From DATKPE01 sp035524335 (GTDB lineage: Bacteria > Bacteroidota > Ignavibacteria > UBA10030 > SZUA-254): 26,632 nt of DNA. A program made the position numbers and the translations under genes. The notes below the pieces were generated by a model. The model did no database searches, had not been told where the DNA came from, and worked only from the letters and a program-made list of their open reading frames with translations. Position 1 is the stretch's first letter, and every line of letters begins with the position of its first letter. The DNA is taken from the NCBI GenBank assembly GCA_035524335.1, contig DATKPE010000059.1, positions 1 through 26,632 on the forward strand. Reading direction: 5' to 3'. This document shows, piece by piece, positions 6,195 through 13,671 of the stretch.

Positions 6195-7544
6195 ATGCCA
6201 GAATACCGGCTCGAAGGTTTGTCTGCGGCTGGAAAAGCCGTGCAGGGTATCATTGAAGCTGAAAACTCGCGTACTGCAAAGCAGAAAGCAGAGCAGATGG
6301 CGACGCAGAGGAAGTTCAAACTTCTGCGGGTCCTTCCGCGCGTTACCTTCCTCTATAAGGTTCAGCGGGGCGCCGAGAAACCGGTCCTCGGGGAACAGAA
6401 GGCCTTTACGCGGGAGGAGGTCCAGGAAGCCCTCTCCAAGATGGGCTTCCGGGTCATCAGCGTCAAGAAGAAACCGTTTGACGTCAAGCTGAAGCCGCCG
6501 ACGGCGGAGATCGTGACGTTCGTGCGCGTCAGCGCCGACCTGATCCGGCAGAAACTGCCCTATAATGAAATCCTTCAGCTGATGGTGAACGACATCACCA
6601 ACAAGACACTGCGCGACGCCATCAAGGAAATCAACAACGAACTGAAACAGGGCCGCGACAGCGAAAAGGTCTTCATCAAGCAGGAGGCGATCCTCGGCCG
6701 GTTCACGGCCCACATGCTCGGTCTGGCCTCCAAGAGCGGCAACATGGCCGAGATTTACGACAGTACCGCAAAGTTCCTGGAACGGCGCGCAGAATTCAAG
6801 AAGAACCTCAAGAGCGCCCTGATCATGCCGGTGGTGACCCTGCTGGCCCTCTTCGGCGCCTGCGTCTATTATGTCGGCTTCATCTTCCCGAGCATGGCGG
6901 AGGTGTTCGTCCGGCTGAACGTCGACATGCGGCAGTTTCCGATGACCTACGGGACCCTGAAGATCAGCTATTTCCTTCAGGATTATTTCGTCGTCATTCT
7001 CGTCGGAACGGTCATCCCGCTTCTCTTCCTCATCCGGTTCCTGACCACCGACCGCGGGCGGTTCCTGATGGACAAGTATATCTGGAAGGTGCCGATCATC
7101 GGACCCCTTCTTCATAAAACGTCGATCGAAATCTTCTGCCGCGTGTTCTACGCCCTGTACAGCGGTGCGGGCGAGAACATCGACGTCATCAAGATGGCCG
7201 CCGAGGCGTGCGGCAACCGTTATCTGGAACACCAGGTGAAAACCGTCGCGATCCCCATGATGGTCGAAAAGGGGGCGGGCATCACCGAGGCCTTCGAGGC
7301 GTCGGCCGTCTTTACCAAAACGGCCATTTCCCGGTTCCATTCGGGCGCTGAAACGGGCACGGTGAAACATACCGCCCTTCAGCTCGCCGAGTATTATGAA
7401 AAAGAGACGACCTACAAGATGCGGAATGCCATCGATTTCATTCAGCTCTGGATCAGTCTCATCATCATGGTGGTGCTGACCATGCTGACCCTCGTCTCCT
7501 CCGAAACCGCCACGTTCCACCCGAGCACGGCGCCGGGACAGTAA
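6195..7544 (+). CDS. pilC: PilC/GspF-family inner-membrane platform protein
   Basis: This polytopic protein forms the inner-membrane platform on which the cytoplasmic ATPases act to build or retract the fibre. The 449-residue product has the family's duplicated helical domains (about 107-229 and 308-430) and three membrane segments (about 208-231, 264-283, 416-434). The repeated motif ending KSGNMAEIYDSTAKFLE in the first domain is echoed by SGAETGTVKHTALQLAEYY in the second. The first 100 residues hold the usual small N-terminal module (YRLEGLSAAGKAVQGIIEA) plus a second short module before the first helical domain. GAGGG at 6181-6185 precedes ATG 6195. The 172-base gap upstream lies beyond the pilin terminator, so a separate promoter is expected there, though none stands out. 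The ATPase gene follows 36 bases after the stop. Confidence 0.92.
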   Translation: MPEYRLEGLSAAGKAVQGIIEAENSRTAKQKAEQMATQRKFKLLRVLPRVTFLYKVQRGAEKPVLGEQKAFTREEVQEALSKMGFRVISVKKKPFDVKLKPPTAEIVTFVRVSADLIRQKLPYNEILQLMVNDITNKTLRDAIKEINNELKQGRDSEKVFIKQEAILGRFTAHMLGLASKSGNMAEIYDSTAKFLERRAEFKKNLKSALIMPVVTLLALFGACVYYVGFIFPSMAEVFVRLNVDMRQFPMTYGTLKISYFLQDYFVVILVGTVIPLLFLIRFLTTDRGRFLMDKYIWKVPIIGPLLHKTSIEIFCRVFYALYSGAGENIDVIKMAAEACGNRYLEHQVKTVAIPMMVEKGAGITEAFEASAVFTKTAISRFHSGAETGTVKHTALQLAEYYEKETTYKMRNAIDFIQLWISLIIMVVLTMLTLVSSETATFHPSTAPGQ

Positions 7545-7580
7545 CGGGCGAATGACACAACTTATCGGACGAGGACGACC

Positions 7581-9368
7581 ATGGCAGACATAGACATTAC
7601 CGACAAAATCGGCTACACCCTGCTGAAAAAAGGGGTGGTCGATTATGAGACGCTCGAAAAATCTCTCCAGGTCCGCGAGAACGAGGACCGGAAGTCGCGC
7701 AGAAACCTTGGCCAGATTCTGGTCAGCGATTTCCAGATAGACCACGACGCCGTCTTCCGCGAGGTGGCGAACCTCTACGCATTCCGCGAGGTCGCCATTA
7801 CGGAGGATGTTCTCACCCCCGAACGGCTCGACTTCATCAAAAAATACGTCGACGGCCTCCAGGAAGGCCCGAAAGGGATGCTCCTGCAGAGCAAGATCGT
7901 ACCGTTCCGTTTTGATGAAAAACAGCCGGATAAGCTGATCATCCTGGCGGCCGATCCGACGGACCGGAACATCCCGATCATCGCCCGCTACTTCGGGGTC
8001 AAAAAATACGAAATCTGCTACGCGCGGCTGAAGAGCATCGAGGCGCTCCTCGAAAAGGTTTTCCCGCTCGAGAACGAATTCCTCAAGCTCCTTGCGGACG
8101 TCGACGTCGACATCTCCGGGGGCGAGGAAGACGCCGCCCTCGACGAGGAGATGCTCGACAGTGAAATCAACAAGAGCGCCCTCGTCAATCTGATTGAAGG
8201 CGTCCTTGTGGAATCGGTTCGCCAGGGAGCCAGCGATATTCACATCGTCGGCAAGGAGGACAAGCATACCGAAATCCTCTTCCGGCTCGACGGCAACCTC
8301 CAGCAGTGGTACGTGCAGGAAAACACGATGCCGGAGGCGATCGCCGCCGTCGTGAAGGACCGGTCCAAAAACGTCGACCGGTTCGAACGCGAAATGTCCC
8401 AGGACGGATTCATCCAGCGGACCATCGACGGCCACCAGATCCGCTACCGCGTGTCGATCATGCCGATCGTCGGCACCGACATGAAGAACAAGTTCGAGAG
8501 CATCGTCATCCGCGTGCTGGACGACCGGAAGGTCATCACCGACCTCAACAAACTCGGTCTCCAGGGCCCTGCGAAGGACTTCTTCTACAAGGCGATCTCC
8601 AAACCGCAGGGCATCGTCATCCTCACCGGTCCGACGGGAAGCGGCAAAAGCACCACGCTGATCGCCGCCCTGCACCAGGTGATCGATCCCACCGTGAACG
8701 TGCTCACCGTGGAAGAGCCGGTCGAATACATCATCCGCGGCGCCCGTCAGCTCAAGATCGGGCCGAAAATGGATTTCGAACAGGCCATCCGCGGCATTCT
8801 CCGTCACGATCCCGACATCGTGCTCGTCGGTGAGATGCGCGACAAGACAACGGCCGAAATCGCCATCAAGCTCGCAAACACCGGGCACCTCACCTTTTCC
8901 ACCCTGCACACCAACGACGCGCCGAGCGTGATCGCCCGTCTGTTCAAGATGGGTATCGAACCGTTCCTGATCGCGTATGCGATCAATATCGTCGTGGCCC
9001 AGCGCCTGATCCGCACCCTCTGCCCGGTCTGCAAGCGGCCCGTCAAGCTCTCGGAGAAGGATACGCAGATCTATCTCAAATTCGGTTTCACCGAAGAGAT
9101 GCTCAAGAAATCGACCTTCTACGAACCGGTCGGCTGTGATAAATGCAAGCTGGGGTGGAAAGGCCGCGCCGCCATCCATGAGGCGCTCTACTTCAGTCCG
9201 CAGATCAAGAAACTCATCGTCGGCGCCGGCGACCAGGTCGACGAAGACGCCATCCGGGCCCAGGCGATCGAAGAGGGAATGTGGACCCTCCGCCGCTCGG
9301 GCATGGAAAGAATGATGGAGGGAACGACCACCCTCGAAGAGATCATCGCCACGACCACGGACGATTGA
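7581..9368 (+). CDS. pilB: PilB/GspE-family assembly ATPase
   Basis: This hexameric cytoplasmic ATPase powers fibre extension through the PilC-type platform. The 595-residue product has an N-terminal MshEN-like region (about 1-165, with KIGYTLLKKG and NLGQILVSDF helices). The motor follows, with Walker A GPTGSGKST (350-358), an Asp-box EEPVEY (379-384), Walker B IVLVGEMRD (413-421) and a His-box GHLTFSTLHT (435-444). The zinc tetracysteine Cys481-x2-Cys484...Cys519-x2-Cys522 separates PilB/GspE enzymes from PilT. Length is normal for PilB. GAGGA at 7571-7575 supports ATG 7581. MshEN domains often bind cyclic di-GMP; here the first motif has Lys where Arg is usual, so binding is uncertain. It is followed by a 519-base gap, which probably ends this transcription unit. 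Confidence 0.95.
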   Translation: MADIDITDKIGYTLLKKGVVDYETLEKSLQVRENEDRKSRRNLGQILVSDFQIDHDAVFREVANLYAFREVAITEDVLTPERLDFIKKYVDGLQEGPKGMLLQSKIVPFRFDEKQPDKLIILAADPTDRNIPIIARYFGVKKYEICYARLKSIEALLEKVFPLENEFLKLLADVDVDISGGEEDAALDEEMLDSEINKSALVNLIEGVLVESVRQGASDIHIVGKEDKHTEILFRLDGNLQQWYVQENTMPEAIAAVVKDRSKNVDRFEREMSQDGFIQRTIDGHQIRYRVSIMPIVGTDMKNKFESIVIRVLDDRKVITDLNKLGLQGPAKDFFYKAISKPQGIVILTGPTGSGKSTTLIAALHQVIDPTVNVLTVEEPVEYIIRGARQLKIGPKMDFEQAIRGILRHDPDIVLVGEMRDKTTAEIAIKLANTGHLTFSTLHTNDAPSVIARLFKMGIEPFLIAYAINIVVAQRLIRTLCPVCKRPVKLSEKDTQIYLKFGFTEEMLKKSTFYEPVGCDKCKLGWKGRAAIHEALYFSPQIKKLIVGAGDQVDEDAIRAQAIEEGMWTLRRSGMERMMEGTTTLEEIIATTTDD

Positions 9369-9887
9369 TGACGGGAAGATGCCGGCGTGTTGACATGACG
9401 GCGCCTGACCCGACAGTATTTCCGGAACCAGCACTCATAACCGGGGGAATGAATCGCATACCGCGGTTCTCTCCCCCGGGGGTCGCTCCGATCCCGCCGC
9501 ATGTCACAGATAACAACCCCGGTTTTCTCTCTGATTTTGTAAGTACCGTCTCTGTTCCGCATCTCTTTTTTGGGGAATACGCTCAACGGGGCCGGAAGGG
9601 CATTATCAGTTAAAATGTGCCTCCGCCCGGGGCGGGAATTTTGAGGGCTGAATATTTGAATCTGGCAGGATTATGAAAGGAATCGATGAAAATTGTGGTT
9701 TTTATTCATTTTACGCGATTTATCTGATTTACTCTTTCGACACATTTTAGGATGGCTATGAGATACGTCATACCCTGATTGACAAGCGGATAATTTTTCT
9801 CTATATTAAGTGCCGTATTTATCAATAGATAGAGTAGATGTCTTCAAGAATGACTTTATAAGAAAAGAAAAATAAGAAAAACAGGTA
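9369..9887. other. Long non-coding gap between the two pilus ATPase genes
   Basis: No convincing gene is seen in these 519 bases. The first part is G+C-rich and holds a dyad just after pilB (CCGGGGGA 9441-9448 with TCCCCCGG 9472-9479). A short stem, TCCGCC 9622-9627 with GGCGGG 9631-9636 followed by AATTTT, is a possible weak terminator. From about 9640 the composition turns A+T-rich and leads into the promoter at 9779-9807 and the purine-rich leader of the next gene. Confidence 0.6.
9779..9807 (+). promoter_or_regulatory. Near-consensus sigma-70-type promoter for the pilT-to-secretin operon
   Basis: A perfect TTGACA (9779-9784) is followed after exactly 17 bases by TATATT (9802-9807), within A+T-rich DNA. 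Transcription should begin near 9814, giving a leader of about 74 bases before ATG 9888. The weak AGG at 9883-9885 is the only ribosome-binding site candidate. Confidence 0.6.
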
Positions 9888-11114
9888 ATGGAAGAAGCAC
9901 TTTCGATAGTCCGCGATATTGCGAAAAACATTCCGGAAACCTCGTACGGGGTTGAACGGCAGATGCTGATCGGGGACCTGGTGGCCCGGCAGTCGCAGGA
10001 GGAGCGCGTTCTGTTGAAACGGATGTTCGACGGTTTTCTGCGAAAGATGCTGGAGCTGAACGCCTCGGATATTGACATGGGGGGATACGGCGCCCGGGAG
10101 CAGATCTGGTTCCGTGTCTACGGCGACAAGAAGCCGGACCAGGATCTTCCGACGCTTCATTTCGACGAGGCGAACATCATCATCCAGTCGATTCTCGTCG
10201 AACGCCAGCGGCAGTATTTGTACGAAAACCGGAACATCGACTTTTCCTATTCGACCGAGGAGAGCGGCGAGATGCGGCGTTTCCGTGCGGACGCCTATTT
10301 CGATCTCGACCAGCTCGCGCTCAACATGCGGTCGATCAACGCCACCGTCCGGCCCTACAAGCTCCTGGAGCTTCATCCGAACGTCACCAAGGTCCTCAGT
10401 CTCGAGCATACCCAGCAGGGGCTCATCCTGGTGACCGGTATAACCGGTTCGGGGAAGAGCGCGACGCTCGATACGATCATCGACGCGAACAACCACTCGA
10501 TCGACGCTCACGCGGTCATCATCTCTTCGCCGGTCGAATATGTGCATAAATCGGACCGCTGTATCATCCGGCACCGTGAAGTCGGCCGCGACGTGCTGTC
10601 GTTCAAGGAAGGGGCTGTGCAGGCCCTCCGCCAGGACCCCGACATCATCATGATCGGAGAACTGCGCGATCCCGACACGATTCTCACGGCGCTCGAAATC
10701 ACCGACAGCGGTCACAAGGTGTTTTCGACGCTCCACACCTCCTCGGCCGTCGAAAGCATCGACCGTATCATCGGCGAAGTTCCCCCGATCGAGCAGGAGA
10801 GGGTGCGGAACCGGCTGGCGGACGTTCTGCAGTGCGTGATATCGCAGAAGCTGGTCCCCTCGGTCGACAAGCGGCTTGTGCTGGCGAAGGAGGTCATGAT
10901 CTCGACGCCATCGGTCCGCGCCGCGATCAAGAACAACAACACCGGCGAAATCTATCAGATGATGTCGGAGTCGGGCGATCTCGGCATGATCACGCTCGAG
11001 CAGGATCTCCGGCGCCTCTACCTGGCAAAGAAAATTTCACTTGAGACGGCGATCAATATGGCGAACAACAAACGCCGGCTCCAGCAGTTGCTGAATCTGG
11101 TTCCCAAGGAATAA
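9888..11114 (+). CDS. pilT: PilT-like ATPase (retraction-type motor)
   Basis: PilT-type ATPases depolymerise the pilus and drive twitching. The 408-residue product has Walker A GITGSGKSAT (184-193), Walker B IIMIGELRDPDT (253-264), a His-box GHKVFSTLHT (275-284) and, near residue 345, AIKNNNTGEIYQMM, equivalent to the AIRxxx-EGKIxQ motif that marks PilT. It lacks the zinc tetracysteine of PilB. Two oddities: an N-terminal extension of about 40 residues compared with ordinary PilT, and an Asp-box reading SSPVEYVH where most members have EDPIEF, so the Glu-Asp pair is Ser-Ser while the later Glu is kept. It may therefore be a divergent or modulatory motor. It opens a tight operon with 27 bases to the next gene. 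Confidence 0.9.
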   Translation: MEEALSIVRDIAKNIPETSYGVERQMLIGDLVARQSQEERVLLKRMFDGFLRKMLELNASDIDMGGYGAREQIWFRVYGDKKPDQDLPTLHFDEANIIIQSILVERQRQYLYENRNIDFSYSTEESGEMRRFRADAYFDLDQLALNMRSINATVRPYKLLELHPNVTKVLSLEHTQQGLILVTGITGSGKSATLDTIIDANNHSIDAHAVIISSPVEYVHKSDRCIIRHREVGRDVLSFKEGAVQALRQDPDIIMIGELRDPDTILTALEITDSGHKVFSTLHTSSAVESIDRIIGEVPPIEQERVRNRLADVLQCVISQKLVPSVDKRLVLAKEVMISTPSVRAAIKNNNTGEIYQMMSESGDLGMITLEQDLRRLYLAKKISLETAINMANNKRRLQQLLNLVPKE

Positions 11115-11141
11115 CGTCCACACTAAAAGGCACGTGTCCTT

Positions 11142-12734
11142 ATGGCATCCCTCAGAGGAAGTAAATCAAGTGCGATCGGTATCTTTGTCGACGGGCTGAA
11201 CGTCAAGCTCGCGAAGCTCTCCCTGAAACGGGGCAAGGTGTTCCTCGACGAGATCGCATCGACGACCTTCGTCACGAAGCTGGAGGAGCGTCAGCCCTCC
11301 GCGGTGGAAGGGGAAACCATCAGCGACAGCGCGGAGGCGTTCTCCCTCCCGACCAACGAGGCGACGAACGAGGTCTCGACCGACAATAACAGCATTCTCC
11401 TCGCGCTCATCTCGAAATATCCGGTCAACTCGTATCTCTTCAGCTATGCGATTTCGGAGCCGAGCATCTATTATCACACCCTCGAGAACGATTTCGGCCT
11501 GAAGGGGCTCAAGCTGAAGCAGAGGATCCGCGATGAACTGCGGAACGTCCGCACCGTTCAGCCGACGGTCGATGCGATCGACTATTTTTATTCGAGCGAC
11601 AAGAATCTCGTGACGGTCGTCCGCGAGGACGGCACGATGCTGCTCCACCTGCTCGACGAGATCCGTCCGTTTCTCGGCCGGCGTCTTCCGCGGATCCAGC
11701 TGATCGAAATTTCGGACGTCGCCCTGATGAACCTCGTTCGCGCGAACTACGGGTTCTCGCCGGAGGAAATTTCCGCCATCATCTACATCGGCGTCGAGTT
11801 CACCCGCATTATCTTTCTCAAAGGATCCGAATTCTTCCATTTTGCGCCGGTCCTCGGCGAAGGCTTCGAATCGCCGAACATCCAGAACACCGTCTACAGC
11901 CGCCTCCTCCTCGAACAGGACAACATGGGCGTTCCGCGGCTCGACAAGATCTTCCTCGCCGGCGAATCGCAGAAGATGGGCTTCGACACCTTCCTCCGGG
12001 AGCAGATTCCGGATGTCGATGTGCAGTTTCTCCGGACGCCCTATCTGGATACCAGCACGCTCCCGACGGAGCACCAGGAGCTGATTCCGGAATATGCCGT
12101 TCCGATCGCGGCCGCCTGGAAGGCGCTCGACGAGGATCATCCCGGCTTTTACAACACCAACCTTCTCCCCGAGGAGATCAGGCAGGGCCAGCGCATCTTC
12201 CGGCTTGCGTGGCACGGCTACATCTTCCTCCTGCTCGTCTTCCTGGCGTCGTACTACTTCACCGCCCAGTACGCAAAGGTCCATAAGGAGGTGGCGACGA
12301 AGCAGAGCGTGCTCGCCCAGCTTCAGGACAAGCTCGATGAGAACGAAAAGCTGAAGGTGGCGATCAACGGGCTGAACGATTCGATCAACCGGTTCAATTC
12401 GGCTCTGGCCGTCTACGACTCGCTGGTGCCGGGATGCGACCGGTGGAACAAGATGCTGCTCCAGCTGACCAAAGGGGTGGAGGATCTGGGCGGCATGTGG
12501 ATCACGGAGGTCAGATCGGCTCCCGGCGGTTCGATGAGCATACAGGGATATACGCTCTACCGGGCCCGGATCCCGCGGATTGCCGCACTGTTCGACAACG
12601 CGACCCTTGCGAAGGTCGAGGTCAAGGAAATCCGCGAGAAAGCACCGCCCGTCTATTCTTTCGTCATATCCGTCCCGTCACAGACGGTCAAGACGGACGG
12701 GGTGAAGCATCTCGGTACGTCTTCGGCCGAGTGA
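11142..12734 (+). CDS. PilM-PilN fusion (pilus alignment complex)
   Basis: The 530-residue protein appears to join two parts usually encoded separately. Residues about 10-335 resemble the actin-like PilM: an opening strand IGIFVDGLNVKLAKL like PilM's GIDIGSxxVKxxEL, a second nucleotide-fold strand IYIGVEFTRIIFLK, and GESQKMGFDTFLREQI near 274-289. Next comes YNTNLLPEEIRQ (337-348), which reproduces the INLLP motif by which the PilN N-terminus docks on PilM. A membrane helix (356-377), a coiled coil (about 378-425) and a PilN-like small alpha/beta domain (about 430-515) follow. In the usual system PilM sits in the cytoplasm and PilN spans the inner membrane. The second phosphate-binding Asp of PilM is not obvious here, so ATP binding is uncertain. 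The ribosome-binding site is weak (AAAGG, 12 bases away). Confidence 0.78.
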   Translation: MASLRGSKSSAIGIFVDGLNVKLAKLSLKRGKVFLDEIASTTFVTKLEERQPSAVEGETISDSAEAFSLPTNEATNEVSTDNNSILLALISKYPVNSYLFSYAISEPSIYYHTLENDFGLKGLKLKQRIRDELRNVRTVQPTVDAIDYFYSSDKNLVTVVREDGTMLLHLLDEIRPFLGRRLPRIQLIEISDVALMNLVRANYGFSPEEISAIIYIGVEFTRIIFLKGSEFFHFAPVLGEGFESPNIQNTVYSRLLLEQDNMGVPRLDKIFLAGESQKMGFDTFLREQIPDVDVQFLRTPYLDTSTLPTEHQELIPEYAVPIAAAWKALDEDHPGFYNTNLLPEEIRQGQRIFRLAWHGYIFLLLVFLASYYFTAQYAKVHKEVATKQSVLAQLQDKLDENEKLKVAINGLNDSINRFNSALAVYDSLVPGCDRWNKMLLQLTKGVEDLGGMWITEVRSAPGGSMSIQGYTLYRARIPRIAALFDNATLAKVEVKEIREKAPPVYSFVISVPSQTVKTDGVKHLGTSSAE

Positions 12735-12771
12735 CGGCGGAGATGAATACATAACCGGAAGGATACCGACT

Positions 12772-13656
12772 GTGTCATACATCGTACGAAATACGATCGT
12801 CCTCGGAAGCGTCCTGATCGTCATACTGGCGGTCGGGCTCTACATCACGGTGTTCTCGCTCCCGAAGAAATACGAAAGCATCGACAAGGAGATCAAGCGG
12901 ATCGAGGTCGAACTGCAGAACACGCCGGATCTCGCCAACCAGTACAACGTGACGGCGACGCATCTGGCCGACATGAAGAAGCGGTGGGAGACCCGCGACA
13001 AGGATCTTCCCTCGAAGGACATCACGGGGGAGACCTACGGGTATCTCAACCGGATCATGGAACTGAGCGGTGACGTGAAGCTCGATCTCTCCTATGTCGG
13101 ACCGAAGGATTTCGGAAGATACGGCTACAATGTCTACTCGATGAAGGGTGAAGGACCGTTCGGGAACCTCTTCAAGTTCATCTGGCTTGCCGAAAACGGC
13201 CGGCGTCTGATGAAGCTGTCGAACCTCTCGCTCCGGGGCTACGAGGCGAAATCGAAGGACACGAAGGAGACGAAGATCCTCGTTCTGTTCGATCTCGAAC
13301 TCCAGTCGTACTATTCGACGATTCCGGAGCTGAACAACGCGCCGAATCAGACGAGCCCGGTGCCGGTGACGCTCGCGTCCAATCCGTTTTATCCGCTGAT
13401 CCTGCACGAAATTCCGATGCCGCAGCCGGATGAGATCGAAATCGAACGTTCCGATCTCAAGGCGGTGATCAACGGAAAAGCCTACATCATCGATCAGAAC
13501 CAGAAACAGCGGGTGCTTGAGGAGGGAGACAAGGTCTACCTGGGGGTGGTGACGAAGATCTATCCCGTCGAGGGAAAGATCGAATGCCTGCTGAACCGTG
13601 GCGGCGTCGCGGAGCGGTTTGAGCTGAAGATCCGCCAGGGTCAAAATATTCAATAA
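12772..13656 (+). CDS. PilO-like protein with a C-terminal PilP/GspC-like domain
   Basis: The 294-residue protein has one N-terminal membrane helix (9-27), a coiled coil (32-72) and an alpha/beta domain (about 84-183) as in PilO. A linker with NPFYPLI (204-210) comes next, and then a small beta-rich domain (224-288, LKAVINGKAYIIDQNQ...EGDKVYLGVVTKIYPVEGKIECL). That last part resembles the periplasmic homology region of PilP/GspC, which is preceded by a D/NPF segment and contacts the secretin. If right, one chain does the work of PilO and PilP, linking the inner-membrane platform to the channel. The start is GTG 12772, supported by GGAAGGA at 12757-12763. It ends 15 bases before the secretin ATG. 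Confidence 0.72.
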   Translation: MSYIVRNTIVLGSVLIVILAVGLYITVFSLPKKYESIDKEIKRIEVELQNTPDLANQYNVTATHLADMKKRWETRDKDLPSKDITGETYGYLNRIMELSGDVKLDLSYVGPKDFGRYGYNVYSMKGEGPFGNLFKFIWLAENGRRLMKLSNLSLRGYEAKSKDTKETKILVLFDLELQSYYSTIPELNNAPNQTSPVPVTLASNPFYPLILHEIPMPQPDEIEIERSDLKAVINGKAYIIDQNQKQRVLEEGDKVYLGVVTKIYPVEGKIECLLNRGGVAERFELKIRQGQNIQ

Positions 13657-13671
13657 TCTAATGGAGTGTCC

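Noticed and set aside
5970..9434. A 1154-codon open frame on the minus strand
   Set aside because: It lies wholly antisense to clear pilC and pilB genes, and its translation is a low-complexity His/Asp/Arg/Val mix with no family motif. The biased codon use of the G+C-rich sense genes explains the absence of stops.
9281..9613. A 110-codon open frame entering the pilB-pilT gap
   Set aside because: It starts inside pilB in another frame, is Pro-rich and irregular, and has no ribosome-binding site at any internal ATG. I treat the gap as non-coding.
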